Assembly (NCBI RefSeq): GCF_001968815.1
Contig: NZ_MIEQ01000044.1
Span: forward strand, 124,001-188,000
Source of the DNA: Motiliproteus sp. MSK22-1
Lineage (GTDB): Bacteria; Pseudomonadota; Gammaproteobacteria; Pseudomonadales; Balneatricaceae
Direction of reading: 5' to 3'
Length of the DNA stretch: 64,000 bases
Part shown: positions 38,807 to 46,534 of the stretch, piece by piece
How positions within the stretch are numbered: position 1 is the first letter of the stretch
Layout: each line of letters starts with the position of its first letter
Notes under the pieces: model-generated
Databases searched by the model: none
What the model was told of the DNA's origin: nothing
What the model saw: only the letters and a program-made list of their open reading frames with translations
Program-made: the position numbers and the translations under genes

Positions 38807-39748
38807 ATGGATCTGATAGAATTGACGCAGCTAAAAGGCGAATCAAAAATGTCCCGTCTGAAGATCAAGCCAGATCCAGAGCGTCAACGCTTACGCAAAC
38901 CCGAGTGGATTCGTATCGACCCTCGAAGTAATAAAAACATCTCAAAAGTGAAGGCAGAACTCCGGGATAAGGGCTTACACACCGTTTGTGAGCAGGCCTC
39001 CTGTCCAAATCTCGCCGAGTGTTTTAGTAAAAAAACAGCCACTTTTATGATCATGGGAGCAATCTGCACAAGACGCTGCCCATTTTGTGATGTGGCCCAC
39101 GGTAAGCCAATGCCGTTAAACGAAAAAGAACCCCAGGATATGGCCCGCACCATTCGTAAGTTAGGGCTGAAATACGCCGTCATTACCTCTGTTGATCGTG
39201 ATGATCTGAGAGATGGCGGGGCCGGTCATTTTGCTGACTGCGTCAGGGAAATCCGAAAACGTTCACCGGAGGTTCGTATCGAGACACTGGTTCCAGACTT
39301 TCGTGGGAAAATGGATATTGCCCTGAACGTATTGGGAACAGCACTGCCGAACGTTTTAAATCACAACATGGAAACGGTGCCCAGACTTTACCAGCAGTGT
39401 CGCCCTGGTGCTGACTACCAGTGGTCCCTGACTTTACTGAAACAGTTTAAACAGCTTTATCCTGAAGTGGTTACCAAATCGGGTCTTATGGTTGGGCTGG
39501 GAGAAACGATTGAGGAAATTATTGAAGTGATGAAAGATCTTCGCGCGCATGGCGTCGAAATGGTGACCATCGGCCAATACCTCCAACCCAGCAAACACCA
39601 CCTTGCCGTAGAGCGATATGTAACACCCGAAGAATTCAAACAACTGGAAAGCACTGGTTACGAGTTAGGTTTTGAGAACGTTGCCAGCGGTCCGATGGTC
39701 CGCTCTTCCTACCACGCAGACCTTCAGGCCGATGGGCAGCAGCTGTAA
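38807..39748 (+). CDS. lipA: Lipoyl synthase
   Basis: LipA is the radical SAM enzyme that inserts two sulfurs into octanoyl groups to make lipoyl cofactors. The auxiliary cluster cysteines are C61, C66 and C72 ([12 protein letters not shown]), and the radical SAM cluster is C87-x3-C91-x2-C94 (CTRRCPFC). The C-terminal RSSYHAD carries the conserved serine that ligates the auxiliary cluster. GGAGG just before ATG 38807 supports this start; ATG 38849 is weaker. lipB is not adjacent, so this could be a dedicated copy serving GcvH. Location beside gcvT supports that reading. Confidence 0.97.
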   Translation: MDLIELTQLKGESKMSRLKIKPDPERQRLRKPEWIRIDPRSNKNISKVKAELRDKGLHTVCEQASCPNLAECFSKKTATFMIMGAICTRRCPFCDVAHGKPMPLNEKEPQDMARTIRKLGLKYAVITSVDRDDLRDGGAGHFADCVREIRKRSPEVRIETLVPDFRGKMDIALNVLGTALPNVLNHNMETVPRLYQQCRPGADYQWSLTLLKQFKQLYPEVVTKSGLMVGLGETIEEIIEVMKDLRAHGVEMVTIGQYLQPSKHHLAVERYVTPEEFKQLESTGYELGFENVASGPMVRSSYHADLQADGQQL

Positions 39749-39802
39749 AAGGATAGCCGCTGCTTCGTCGTGCCAGGCCGACTCGCAACCTTAACTGAAA
39801 GT

Positions 39803-40726
39803 TTAGCCAGCTGCCTGCCAGCTCTCAACTAAAAATCTTGAAATTGAGTCGGACCGGGTTTTTTTGAAGCCCGGTCCCTTATCGCCCCACTCCCCCTGCT
39901 GGCTAAGTTCCTCTCGGGTAAACCATTTAGCATCATCCAATTCATCAAGATCCACTTGGATTTCTGCACTTAAGGCCTTGGCGGTAAAACCTAACATAAT
40001 GGATGATGGAAAGGGCCAGGGCTGGGAGGCCAGGTACTTTACTTCAGTAACATCAATTCCCGCTTCTTCTTTCACTTCACGAACCACTGTTTCTTCCAAC
40101 GATTCTCCTGGATCGACAAAACCTGCAAGCGTCGAATAAACGCCATCAGGCCAGGACTTTTGCCTCCCCAGCAAACAACGTGTGACCCCATCAGCAAAAG
40201 TGTGTTCAACGATCATAATAACGGCTGGATCAGTTCTGGGGAAAGTTCTGTGCTGACATTCTTGCCGCTGACAAAGACGAGAATGACCAGCCTCAATGCT
40301 TTCGTTTTTGCACCCACAACGTCCACAGAATCGATGAGTGCTATGCCAGTGTATAAGCCCTTTGCCAAAGGCCAAAACAGCCGCATCTGAAAAAGTCAAT
40401 GTCGGCCCGACTTTACGTAAGTCCTCAAAACAATACTCAGTTTCAGCCAATTCCCGTTCCGCTTCGGAAAGAAATACGGAATCTACCGCAAACACGGGGC
40501 CGCGATCCCCGATTCCAAGAAAAATCGTGTTCTTTAGTTCTACCGAAGCTATATCCCGCCGCTCCAGATATACCGGTTGCAAGTTCTTATCAAACAGATT
40601 CCTGCCCGATTGTACAACAACAAAACGAGCAGCTTCGTCTACAAATCTCTGACAAAGCCAGTCTGAATCCTTACGTTCTTTTGAATAACGATTCAAAGGC
40701 ATCCGGGTATATTTAAGCGCCACCAT
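39803..40726 (-). CDS. nudC: NAD(H) pyrophosphatase NudC (Nudix, deNADding)
   Basis: NudC hydrolyses NADH and NAD-capped RNA. A zinc ribbon is formed by C134, C137, C152 and C157 (FCGRCG and CQRQEC). The Nudix box GFVDPGESLEETVVREVKEEAG spans about 202-223, and SQPWPFPSS (about 234-242) is the NADH-pyrophosphatase signature. ATG 40726 is chosen because AAGGAGATA directly precedes it; a TTG 18 bp upstream has no ribosome-binding site. The start overlaps the 3' end of the HxlR-family gene by 14 bp, so the two are coupled. The 307-aa length includes an N-terminal domain longer than in E. coli. Confidence 0.95.
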   Translation of the reverse strand: MVALKYTRMPLNRYSKERKDSDWLCQRFVDEAARFVVVQSGRNLFDKNLQPVYLERRDIASVELKNTIFLGIGDRGPVFAVDSVFLSEAERELAETEYCFEDLRKVGPTLTFSDAAVLAFGKGLIHWHSTHRFCGRCGCKNESIEAGHSRLCQRQECQHRTFPRTDPAVIMIVEHTFADGVTRCLLGRQKSWPDGVYSTLAGFVDPGESLEETVVREVKEEAGIDVTEVKYLASQPWPFPSSIMLGFTAKALSAEIQVDLDELDDAKWFTREELSQQGEWGDKGPGFKKTRSDSISRFLVESWQAAG

Positions 40727-41060
40727 TATCTCCTTGATTGACAACTTCAGCCCAACTCACAGACCATTTTCCCATAGGCTCTATGATGTTAAATAGTTCA
40801 ATACCCAACTCGGTCAGACAATAGCCCTCCCCCTGATGACGTATCAACTTCAATGCCCTCAACTCCTTGAGGCGCGTATTCAGTAGTGATGGAGATATTT
40901 GTTCACAACAGGACTGTAATTCACGAAATGTCAGCGCCTGCGAATTCAGATTCCATAAAATGCCCAAAGACCATGTACGGCCAAGCAGGTCGAGCAGAGC
41001 CATTACAGGCTTGCCGGTTTTTGAGCCCCTGACAGCAACTCCGGGAAAAGGTATAGACAT
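40713..41060 (-). CDS. HxlR-family winged-helix transcriptional regulator
   Basis: A 115-aa DNA-binding protein with the HxlR layout: GKPVMALLDLLGRTWSLGILWNL, FRELQSCCEQISPSLLNTRLKELRALKLI and YCLTELGIEL, a winged helix. HxlR proteins often respond to redox or electrophile stress through cysteines; adjacent CC at about residues 51-52 is notable. GAGGAGG precedes ATG. A perfect 25-bp palindrome lies 25-49 bp upstream, an obvious autoregulatory operator. It is transcribed with nudC. Confidence 0.9.
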   Translation of the reverse strand: MSIPFPGVAVRGSKTGKPVMALLDLLGRTWSLGILWNLNSQALTFRELQSCCEQISPSLLNTRLKELRALKLIRHQGEGYCLTELGIELFNIIEPMGKWSVSWAEVVNQGDNGGA

Positions 41061-41084
41061 GGAGCCTCCTCTAAAGAAGCCACA

Positions 41085-41109
41085 TTATGCTACATATTCT
41101 GTAGCATAA
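41085..41109. promoter_or_regulatory. Perfect palindromic operator for the HxlR regulator
   Basis: TTATGCTACA (41085-41094), five bases, TGTAGCATAA (41100-41109): a perfect 10-bp inverted repeat directly upstream of the HxlR gene. Its position and symmetry fit a dimeric winged-helix binding site. Confidence 0.7.
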
Positions 41110-41223
41110 GAAGTAACCCAAAGGGGTTCTCTGTAATTATTTCGCCGGATAGGTTTACGTCAGTCGGAAAAGAAGCGAGATGGAATCATCTCGCCGACCT
41201 CAATATTTCTTCAGTAAGCCGGA

Positions 41224-42897
41224 TCACACCCGGAAGTAATGGACCTGTTCACTTAGCCGGTGAGCAAGATCATCCAATGTATGGCTGGCTTTAGCAGAGT
41301 TTCGGATGGAGTCAGCCGAACGCTGGGCAATACTGGTAATACTGTCAACGTTATTCTGAACTTCCTGGGAGACTGAAGACTGCTCCTCGGCAGTCGCTGA
41401 TATTTGAGTATTCATATCCCTGATTCTGCTGACCGCTTCATGGATCGCTTCCAAAGCTGATTCACCTTTTGCTGCTTGTTTAACAACGTCCAATGAATTT
41501 TGTTTGCTACGGGTCATGACTTCAGTCGCTCGACGCGCCCCACTTTGCAACTGTGCAATGACCTGCTCTATTTCCTGGGTCGCTTTTTGCGTATTCATTG
41601 CCAGCTGCCTGACCTCATCAGCAACAACAGCAAAACCACGTCCATGGTCACCGGCACGAGCTGCCTCGATAGCCGCATTAAGTGCCAGAAGATTGGTTTG
41701 TTCAGCGACTCCTGCGATGACATTGAGGATGTTGGATATATTGTGGGAGTTTGCCTCCAATTGCTCGATTACCTGAGCAGAAGACTCAATATCCTCAGAA
41801 AGCCCTTTAATCGAATCAATAGTCGTATGGACAACCTCTCGACCAGAAAGCGCCGCTTCATCGGCATCTTTAGCGGCAGTTGAGGCAGTCGTGCAGCTTT
41901 CGGAGGCATGCATCGCCGTGCTGTTCATTTCATGAATTGACTGAGCAATATGATCCGTTTGCTGTTGCTGTTCCTGGATCAGCTTTTCTGACTCCTGAGT
42001 GACCATTTCCAACTCTTCAGCAGCACCTTCCATCTGATTTGTTGACCCCATCACGCCATCAATCACACTCCGTAGCTGTGCGGTCAGCTGATCCATAGCC
42101 AACTGCAACTGACCAAATTCGTCCTTTCGAAAAGAACTCTTCTTACTATGGTCTCGTAAATCTCCCTCAGCCATTCGCTTGGCCTGAGCAACAACCTGTA
42201 ATAAAGGTCTGGTAATATCCCGGATCAGTAACAATCCGGCAATCAATCCCGCAACAACAGCTGTAATGCTTGCTGCAATCATTAATCGATCATCGGTTTG
42301 CTGCCGCTCAGCAACCAGATCTACGGATTCTTTGGATGATTCCTTAACCTGCAAATCAAGCTGATCCATCAGAGTATTTATCTGATCTTTGGCTGCCAGG
42401 GCTTTTTTAGAAAACCTTCGCGCTGAAATTTTCTGTAACGCCGTCCACTTTTTGTATGTTTCCAGAGAATTTTTTTGATAGATCTGCTGTTGCTCATCTA
42501 TTTGCTGAAGAATAGTCGCCAATAGCTGCTTGGATTCACTGTCAGGAAATCGTGAAAGTACATCAGATGTTGCAATCAGTGCATTTTGAGTCGTACTGGA
42601 CAGTTCGACAAAACGGTCTCTGGATTTATCAATCCGATCCGTTCCATAGTTTTTCTTCTTGAGATCACGGGCTCTGGTAGCCTCACTGCTGCCTCGCTCA
42701 AATTCCATCGCTTGTTCCTGCAGCAATCGACTGACATCATTTGCCGCCTGCATCAACGGTATATCAAGTTCAGAAATACTACGGATGTTTTGATTCAGTA
42801 CGCGGCTACTGGTAAGGCTGTTCCAGGTCAGCCCTACAAGCATAACCAGAAAAAGCAATACAAGCAGAATGATTTTATTACGGACAGTAAACATCAT
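41224..42897 (-). CDS. Methyl-accepting chemotaxis protein
   Basis: A membrane chemoreceptor, 557 aa from ATG 42897. The N-terminal membrane segment ([17 protein letters not shown]) is followed by an all-helical periplasmic domain of about 170 residues and a second segment ([17 protein letters not shown]). A HAMP linker then leads to the long cytoplasmic coiled coil. The hairpin tip [35 protein letters not shown] is the near-invariant CheA/CheW contact region. ATG 42897 has GAGG 8 nt upstream; the in-frame start at 42957 would add 20 poorly matching residues. Ligand unknown; no chemotaxis genes are adjacent. Confidence 0.94.
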   Translation of the reverse strand: MMFTVRNKIILLVLLFLVMLVGLTWNSLTSSRVLNQNIRSISELDIPLMQAANDVSRLLQEQAMEFERGSSEATRARDLKKKNYGTDRIDKSRDRFVELSSTTQNALIATSDVLSRFPDSESKQLLATILQQIDEQQQIYQKNSLETYKKWTALQKISARRFSKKALAAKDQINTLMDQLDLQVKESSKESVDLVAERQQTDDRLMIAASITAVVAGLIAGLLLIRDITRPLLQVVAQAKRMAEGDLRDHSKKSSFRKDEFGQLQLAMDQLTAQLRSVIDGVMGSTNQMEGAAEELEMVTQESEKLIQEQQQQTDHIAQSIHEMNSTAMHASESCTTASTAAKDADEAALSGREVVHTTIDSIKGLSEDIESSAQVIEQLEANSHNISNILNVIAGVAEQTNLLALNAAIEAARAGDHGRGFAVVADEVRQLAMNTQKATQEIEQVIAQLQSGARRATEVMTRSKQNSLDVVKQAAKGESALEAIHEAVSRIRDMNTQISATAEEQSSVSQEVQNNVDSITSIAQRSADSIRNSAKASHTLDDLAHRLSEQVHYFRV

Positions 42898-43261
42898 TAT
42901 CAACGCCTCTACTGTTTGGCAAGCCAGCCCGGATGAACTTAAAGACAGGTCAGACAAACGTTTCTATTGTTTTTATTTTTAGGGTATTACTTTGGAAAAT
43001 AATGCCTCTCCAAATGCTCCTGAACCAGGCCGGAATATCCATTGCGAGCGAACCAATCGCTTCCGTTTCTCGTGATATTTATCGCCTCCCTGGAAAAAGA
43101 AGCAGAACGGGAATTCCATCATGAATTAAATTGCTCATCAACTCTTATCAGATTCCGTCAGATCTTATCTGATTCCGCCAGATCCCAGAAAATAATCAAA
43201 GATAATGAATAATATAGCAGCATAGTCAAAGAGCTGTCTTAACAACCCATCCAAATACTAT
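42898..43261. other. Gap with a 20-bp tandem repeat
   Basis: Two 20-bp tandem units lie at 43145-43164 and 43165-43184 (TTATCAGATTCCGTCAGATC and TTATCTGATTCCGCCAGATC, two mismatches). They sit just beyond the end of the spermidine-synthase-like gene. No convincing gene was seen in this gap on either strand. Confidence 0.55.
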
Positions 43262-44014
43262 TTACAGGGGCTGCAAACGACCCACTAACTTATGAACGGG
43301 GGCATTAAGCTGACGGGACAGCTTCTTGGCTAAAGGTTGTAATCGCCTTGGGTTATTGACTGGCATGCCAGACTTGAAGGCAAAAACAATCATATTGCCA
43401 TCTTCAACAGAACAGCTCATGCACTGATTGCCAAACTGTTTGCGAATCCGTTGTGCTGCAATGGGGTGGCTGCCTCGATGTTCCTCCCAGAGATTAAGCA
43501 CCAGCACCCCCTCATCACTCAGATTATGGTAACAGCAGTCCAGAAATACAGAATCCAACTGAGTTTCTATCATCCCGTCATCATTATAAATATCGGCAAA
43601 AATCAGATCGCTGCGAACAGGGGTATTTGCCATGTAAAGTCCAGCATCCCCAAGGTGCAAGGATAATTGAGGGGTCAGTTCAAGTGAAAACCACTCTCTC
43701 GCAACCTCGACAACTTTAGGCCTGAGTTCAACAACATTCAGCTCCAAACCGGGATCATAATCCTGTAAACACTGAACTAAACTGCCGGCACCCAGTCCCA
43801 GCAATGTAACCTGTTTTGGGGCTGGCTGATAAAGCAATGCCAGAGCCATCGCCTGAGTGTATTCGTATATCAGGGTAGCAGGACTCAGCAAATCGACACA
43901 GCTTTGCTCAGCATCCTTACCGAAAGCAAGATAGCGGCGTAAGCCATCCTCGAAGACACGTATGGGTCCCCAGTCGTCATAGCATCGATGGATTTCATAA
44001 CCGGGTATACTCAT
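43262..44014 (-). CDS. Spermidine-synthase-fold protein
   Basis: A 250-aa cytoplasmic protein with the polyamine aminopropyltransferase (SpeE-like) methyltransferase fold: VTLLGLGAGSLVQCL is the glycine-rich nucleotide loop and VVELRPKVVEVAREWF follows. DLIFADIYNDDGM corresponds to the position after the catalytic aspartate. It lacks a good match to the polyamine-binding N-terminal domain of true SpeE, so the substrate is uncertain. Stand-alone spermidine-synthase-like proteins of this kind are common in gammaproteobacteria. It is isolated on the minus strand. Confidence 0.78.
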   Translation of the reverse strand: MSIPGYEIHRCYDDWGPIRVFEDGLRRYLAFGKDAEQSCVDLLSPATLIYEYTQAMALALLYQPAPKQVTLLGLGAGSLVQCLQDYDPGLELNVVELRPKVVEVAREWFSLELTPQLSLHLGDAGLYMANTPVRSDLIFADIYNDDGMIETQLDSVFLDCCYHNLSDEGVLVLNLWEEHRGSHPIAAQRIRKQFGNQCMSCSVEDGNMIVFAFKSGMPVNNPRRLQPLAKKLSRQLNAPVHKLVGRLQPL

Positions 44015-44215
44015 ACCAAAACCTGTACAGCTTTTATAAACAAGAAAAATATCAAAATAGAAACGCAGTATTTTACCTGCGATTCTGTTGGCCAGGGTAT
44101 GTTATTACCTTAGAAACCTTCGAATAAGCCCATTATGTTCTCAGCAAACCTTTTGAGACCCATCGGATTGGCTCACAGGTTCCCTTATTTAACTGACCAT
44201 TGTTTAAAAATCAGC

Positions 44216-45457
44216 TCAAGCTTTCAGCAGTACATCGTCCAGTGCCCGGCGGGGGCTCAGCGCTCCCTTGTTTTTTGCCCACCCCATACGAAAGGAAAAT
44301 GTGGCCTGGCCTTGGTATTCTGCAGTTAGTTTTCTGAGTTTCTCCATATACCCAGCCCCGGCTTTGCCAGATAACCGGTCCAGCTCCCTGAGTCGATCAC
44401 CCCACTCCAGCGGTTGGTTCATCGGGTGCATGGACAGTCCGGCTTTGCTGGCCATCAAATGAATCCGCTGCCATACCCGCCCGGCTCGCAGATTATCCTC
44501 AGCAGTATAGGGATTGGCTACCACTAACATGGCAGTGAGTGGCGCACTTGCAAGATGGGTATCCCGGGTGGTATCAAGCCAGATCTGGTGACCTTTTTCA
44601 GCAGACATGGGGGGTAATATTTTTGCAGCCAAGGTTATTGGTGCAGGTAGCCCAACGCTATCCATGGTAACGCCATCCCGATACGTTTGAATATCATCCG
44701 CCTTAAACCGGAACCATGCCTCACTGTCATGAACCATCTGGTAGTCAGCGACTATTTGCTGGGTGGCATCCATCATGACCTGATCAAACAATTGTCGCGC
44801 TTCACCCGTCGAAAAGAGGACAAGCTCTACCTGTTCTGAACGAGCCTCCTCTTTGAAGCGGTTCAGCAGATTATTACCGATGGTTCTGTCCCGAAGATAT
44901 TCACCTCGATAAGTACGTCGATTGGGTATTTCCAGAAAAAGAGGGTTCTCAGCAGACGTCTGTTTATCTAAGGCGATTGTCGCAACAGGAACAACCCCTG
45001 CTCGGGATAACGCCTTGGTCAGTTTAGCGCGCTGATACTCAACCTGGGCTCGATAACCAAACCCGGGAGCCGCAATCATAATATTCTCGACTGCACAGCC
45101 CAAACCAATATGCATCTCACGTAAGTACGGATCAAAACTCCCCAGGTTTCGTTTAATATCAGCAAATACCTGAATCTGTTTATTACTGACTTTGAACAAC
45201 CAGGGTTGGGTATTGTGTGGGCTAGAGGCTAGAATAGCACTAGGCAGCATAGCCATAGGACCACTCAAGTGCTGACCCTTCCAGTTATCCCAGGGTTCAA
45301 ATGCAGGCCCATCAAAAGGACTGAATACATCCTGATCCACCGCTCTCCATACTGTACCGCCGCTGACTAAAATCAGCGCCCCGGCACCAAACTGGGTCAC
45401 AGCTTTCAAAAATCCACGCCTGGGAATAGTGGAAGGAGCATTATTCTTGTCAGACAT
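44216..45457 (-). CDS. Acg-type nitroreductase-fold protein with a Tat-like signal
   Basis: A 413-aa protein beginning with a twin-arginine-like signal (PRRGFLKAVTQFGAGALILVSG). The body is of the Acg/nitroreductase-like FMN group: LASSPHNTQPWLF (about residues 77-89) is the signature, and GLGCAVENIMIAAPGFGY and VWQRIHLMASKAGLSMHPMNQ are other conserved parts. These proteins bind FMN, but many are not active nitroreductases. The gene follows the TetR gene on the same strand, with a candidate TetR operator at 45486-45503, so it is likely regulated by it. The real substrate is unknown. Confidence 0.82.
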   Translation of the reverse strand: MSDKNNAPSTIPRRGFLKAVTQFGAGALILVSGGTVWRAVDQDVFSPFDGPAFEPWDNWKGQHLSGPMAMLPSAILASSPHNTQPWLFKVSNKQIQVFADIKRNLGSFDPYLREMHIGLGCAVENIMIAAPGFGYRAQVEYQRAKLTKALSRAGVVPVATIALDKQTSAENPLFLEIPNRRTYRGEYLRDRTIGNNLLNRFKEEARSEQVELVLFSTGEARQLFDQVMMDATQQIVADYQMVHDSEAWFRFKADDIQTYRDGVTMDSVGLPAPITLAAKILPPMSAEKGHQIWLDTTRDTHLASAPLTAMLVVANPYTAEDNLRAGRVWQRIHLMASKAGLSMHPMNQPLEWGDRLRELDRLSGKAGAGYMEKLRKLTAEYQGQATFSFRMGWAKNKGALSPRRALDDVLLKA

Positions 45458-45485
45458 TAGCGGCTCTCCTGTTAATTCTCAACAA

Positions 45486-45503
45486 AGTCACTCAATGGTG
45501 ACA
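45486..45503. promoter_or_regulatory. Candidate TetR operator upstream of the nitroreductase-fold gene
   Basis: AGTCACTCAATGGTGACA contains GTCAC and GTGAC separated by 6 bases, the same spacing as in the centre of the large palindrome at 46303-46350 (13 of 18 positions identical). It lies 29 bp before the ATG. Confidence 0.5.
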
Positions 45504-45561
45504 TCCTGACTAAACTCAGATACGACCTACCTGTGTTAGTCGCACCTATATAAGTGCTGTT

Positions 45562-46176
45562 TTATATGCTGCTTAGGGCTAAATGGCGAAGCGCCCTCTT
45601 AATCTGATCCCAGCCCGCTTCTTCCCGCAGGTTAATTCCGTTGTAGATACGGATATGTCGGGCACGGGTTGCTAGATAGTGAATGGATGCGGACATCAAA
45701 GCCGTCACTCCAGCAAACAGCTCCGGGTCTGACAGCTCTCCGGGATCAATCAAAGATATCAGCTGTTGTCCCAGATTCTCTCTGATCGTTTCCAGGTGAG
45801 CGGTCAGTTCATTTCGCTCAACCATCTCCCAGGCGAGAATTTCCAATGTTAATGGCCGACTGCGGATAGCATCTATGTAGTTTTCGAAAACTCGAGCAAC
45901 CTGCTCAGGTAGTGGATAAGAACGAAATGCCTGCGCCTTATTACCTATCAGCTCTTCTCCCAGCAGTTCATCAATGCCTGGCCAGAAATCTCCCTGAGCA
46001 GCATAACGCTTAACTAAACCATCAAGACCGTCAAAGTATCTGTATATCAATACTTTATCTACGCCAGCTTGCTTGGCTATGGAGTTAACCCCCACTTTTC
46101 TGAATCCATCCCGTGCTAATACCTGTCCTGTCGCAATCAGCAGGCGTTGCTCTGTTTCCTGACGATCTCGTTTCAC
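45562..46176 (-). CDS. TetR-family regulator
   Basis: A 204-aa regulator. The N-terminal helix-turn-helix reads RLLIATGQVLARDGFRKVGVNSIAKQAGVDKVLIYRYFDG (about residues 11-50), typical of TetR. The remaining all-helical part is the ligand and dimerisation domain, with no recognised ligand motif. It lies 104 bp upstream of the nitroreductase-fold gene on the same strand and is divergent from the TonB receptor. Likely operators are at 45486 and in the palindrome at 46303-46350. Confidence 0.9.
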   Translation of the reverse strand: MKRDRQETEQRLLIATGQVLARDGFRKVGVNSIAKQAGVDKVLIYRYFDGLDGLVKRYAAQGDFWPGIDELLGEELIGNKAQAFRSYPLPEQVARVFENYIDAIRSRPLTLEILAWEMVERNELTAHLETIRENLGQQLISLIDPGELSDPELFAGVTALMSASIHYLATRARHIRIYNGINLREEAGWDQIKRALRHLALSSI

Positions 46177-46302
46177 GATCTAACACTCACTTTAATCAAC
46201 GGTTACTTTAACCAATCGCCACCTTGCCCCACCATTACCCTGATTAAGGTACCGAAGTATCGGCACAACTAATTCCCGCCCTTCTATTCCTATATCATCC
46301 AG

Positions 46303-46350
46303 CAGTCATCTGCATATTGTCACCACCTGGTGACAATATGCAGATGACTG
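46303..46350. repeat. 48-bp almost continuous palindrome between tetR and the TonB receptor gene
   Basis: Bases 46303-46325 form a perfect 23-bp inverted repeat with 46328-46350, separated by only CC. Outer arms read CAGTCATCTGCATATTG; the centre TGTCACCA-CC-TGGTGACA looks like a TetR-type operator and resembles the site at 45486. As RNA it would fold into a 23-bp hairpin. It lies in a divergent region, so it cannot simply be a terminator for either flanking gene. Confidence 0.85.
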
Positions 46351-46473
46351 TAATAAAAGTCAAATTTTGGTTTTTGAACTCAGTGTAATTTCAGTGGACT
46401 GAATATAAGAAACGACTTTCAATATCACCATTGCGAATAAAAGAAATAACGCAATAAATTATCATTTACCAAT

Positions 46474-46492
46474 GCAAATGATAACCACTATC
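46474..46492. promoter_or_regulatory. Fur box upstream of the TonB siderophore receptor
   Basis: GCAAATGATAACCACTATC matches the 19-bp Fur consensus at 15 positions, with another ATTATCATT half-site just upstream (46459-46467). It lies 43-61 bp before the chosen receptor start, where a Fur dimer would cover the promoter. Confidence 0.8.
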
Positions 46493-46534
46493 ATGTATAG
46501 TTTGAGGCAGATTTTATCAATGGAGAAGAAAACG

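Noticed and set aside
42933-43124. A 63-codon plus-strand frame in the gap after the chemoreceptor
   Set aside because: No ribosome-binding site, no recognisable pattern, and it overlaps the chemoreceptor's upstream region.
46472-46534. Earlier start of the siderophore receptor at 46472
   Set aside because: It would place the start codon on the Fur box, lacks a ribosome-binding site and spoils the signal peptide.
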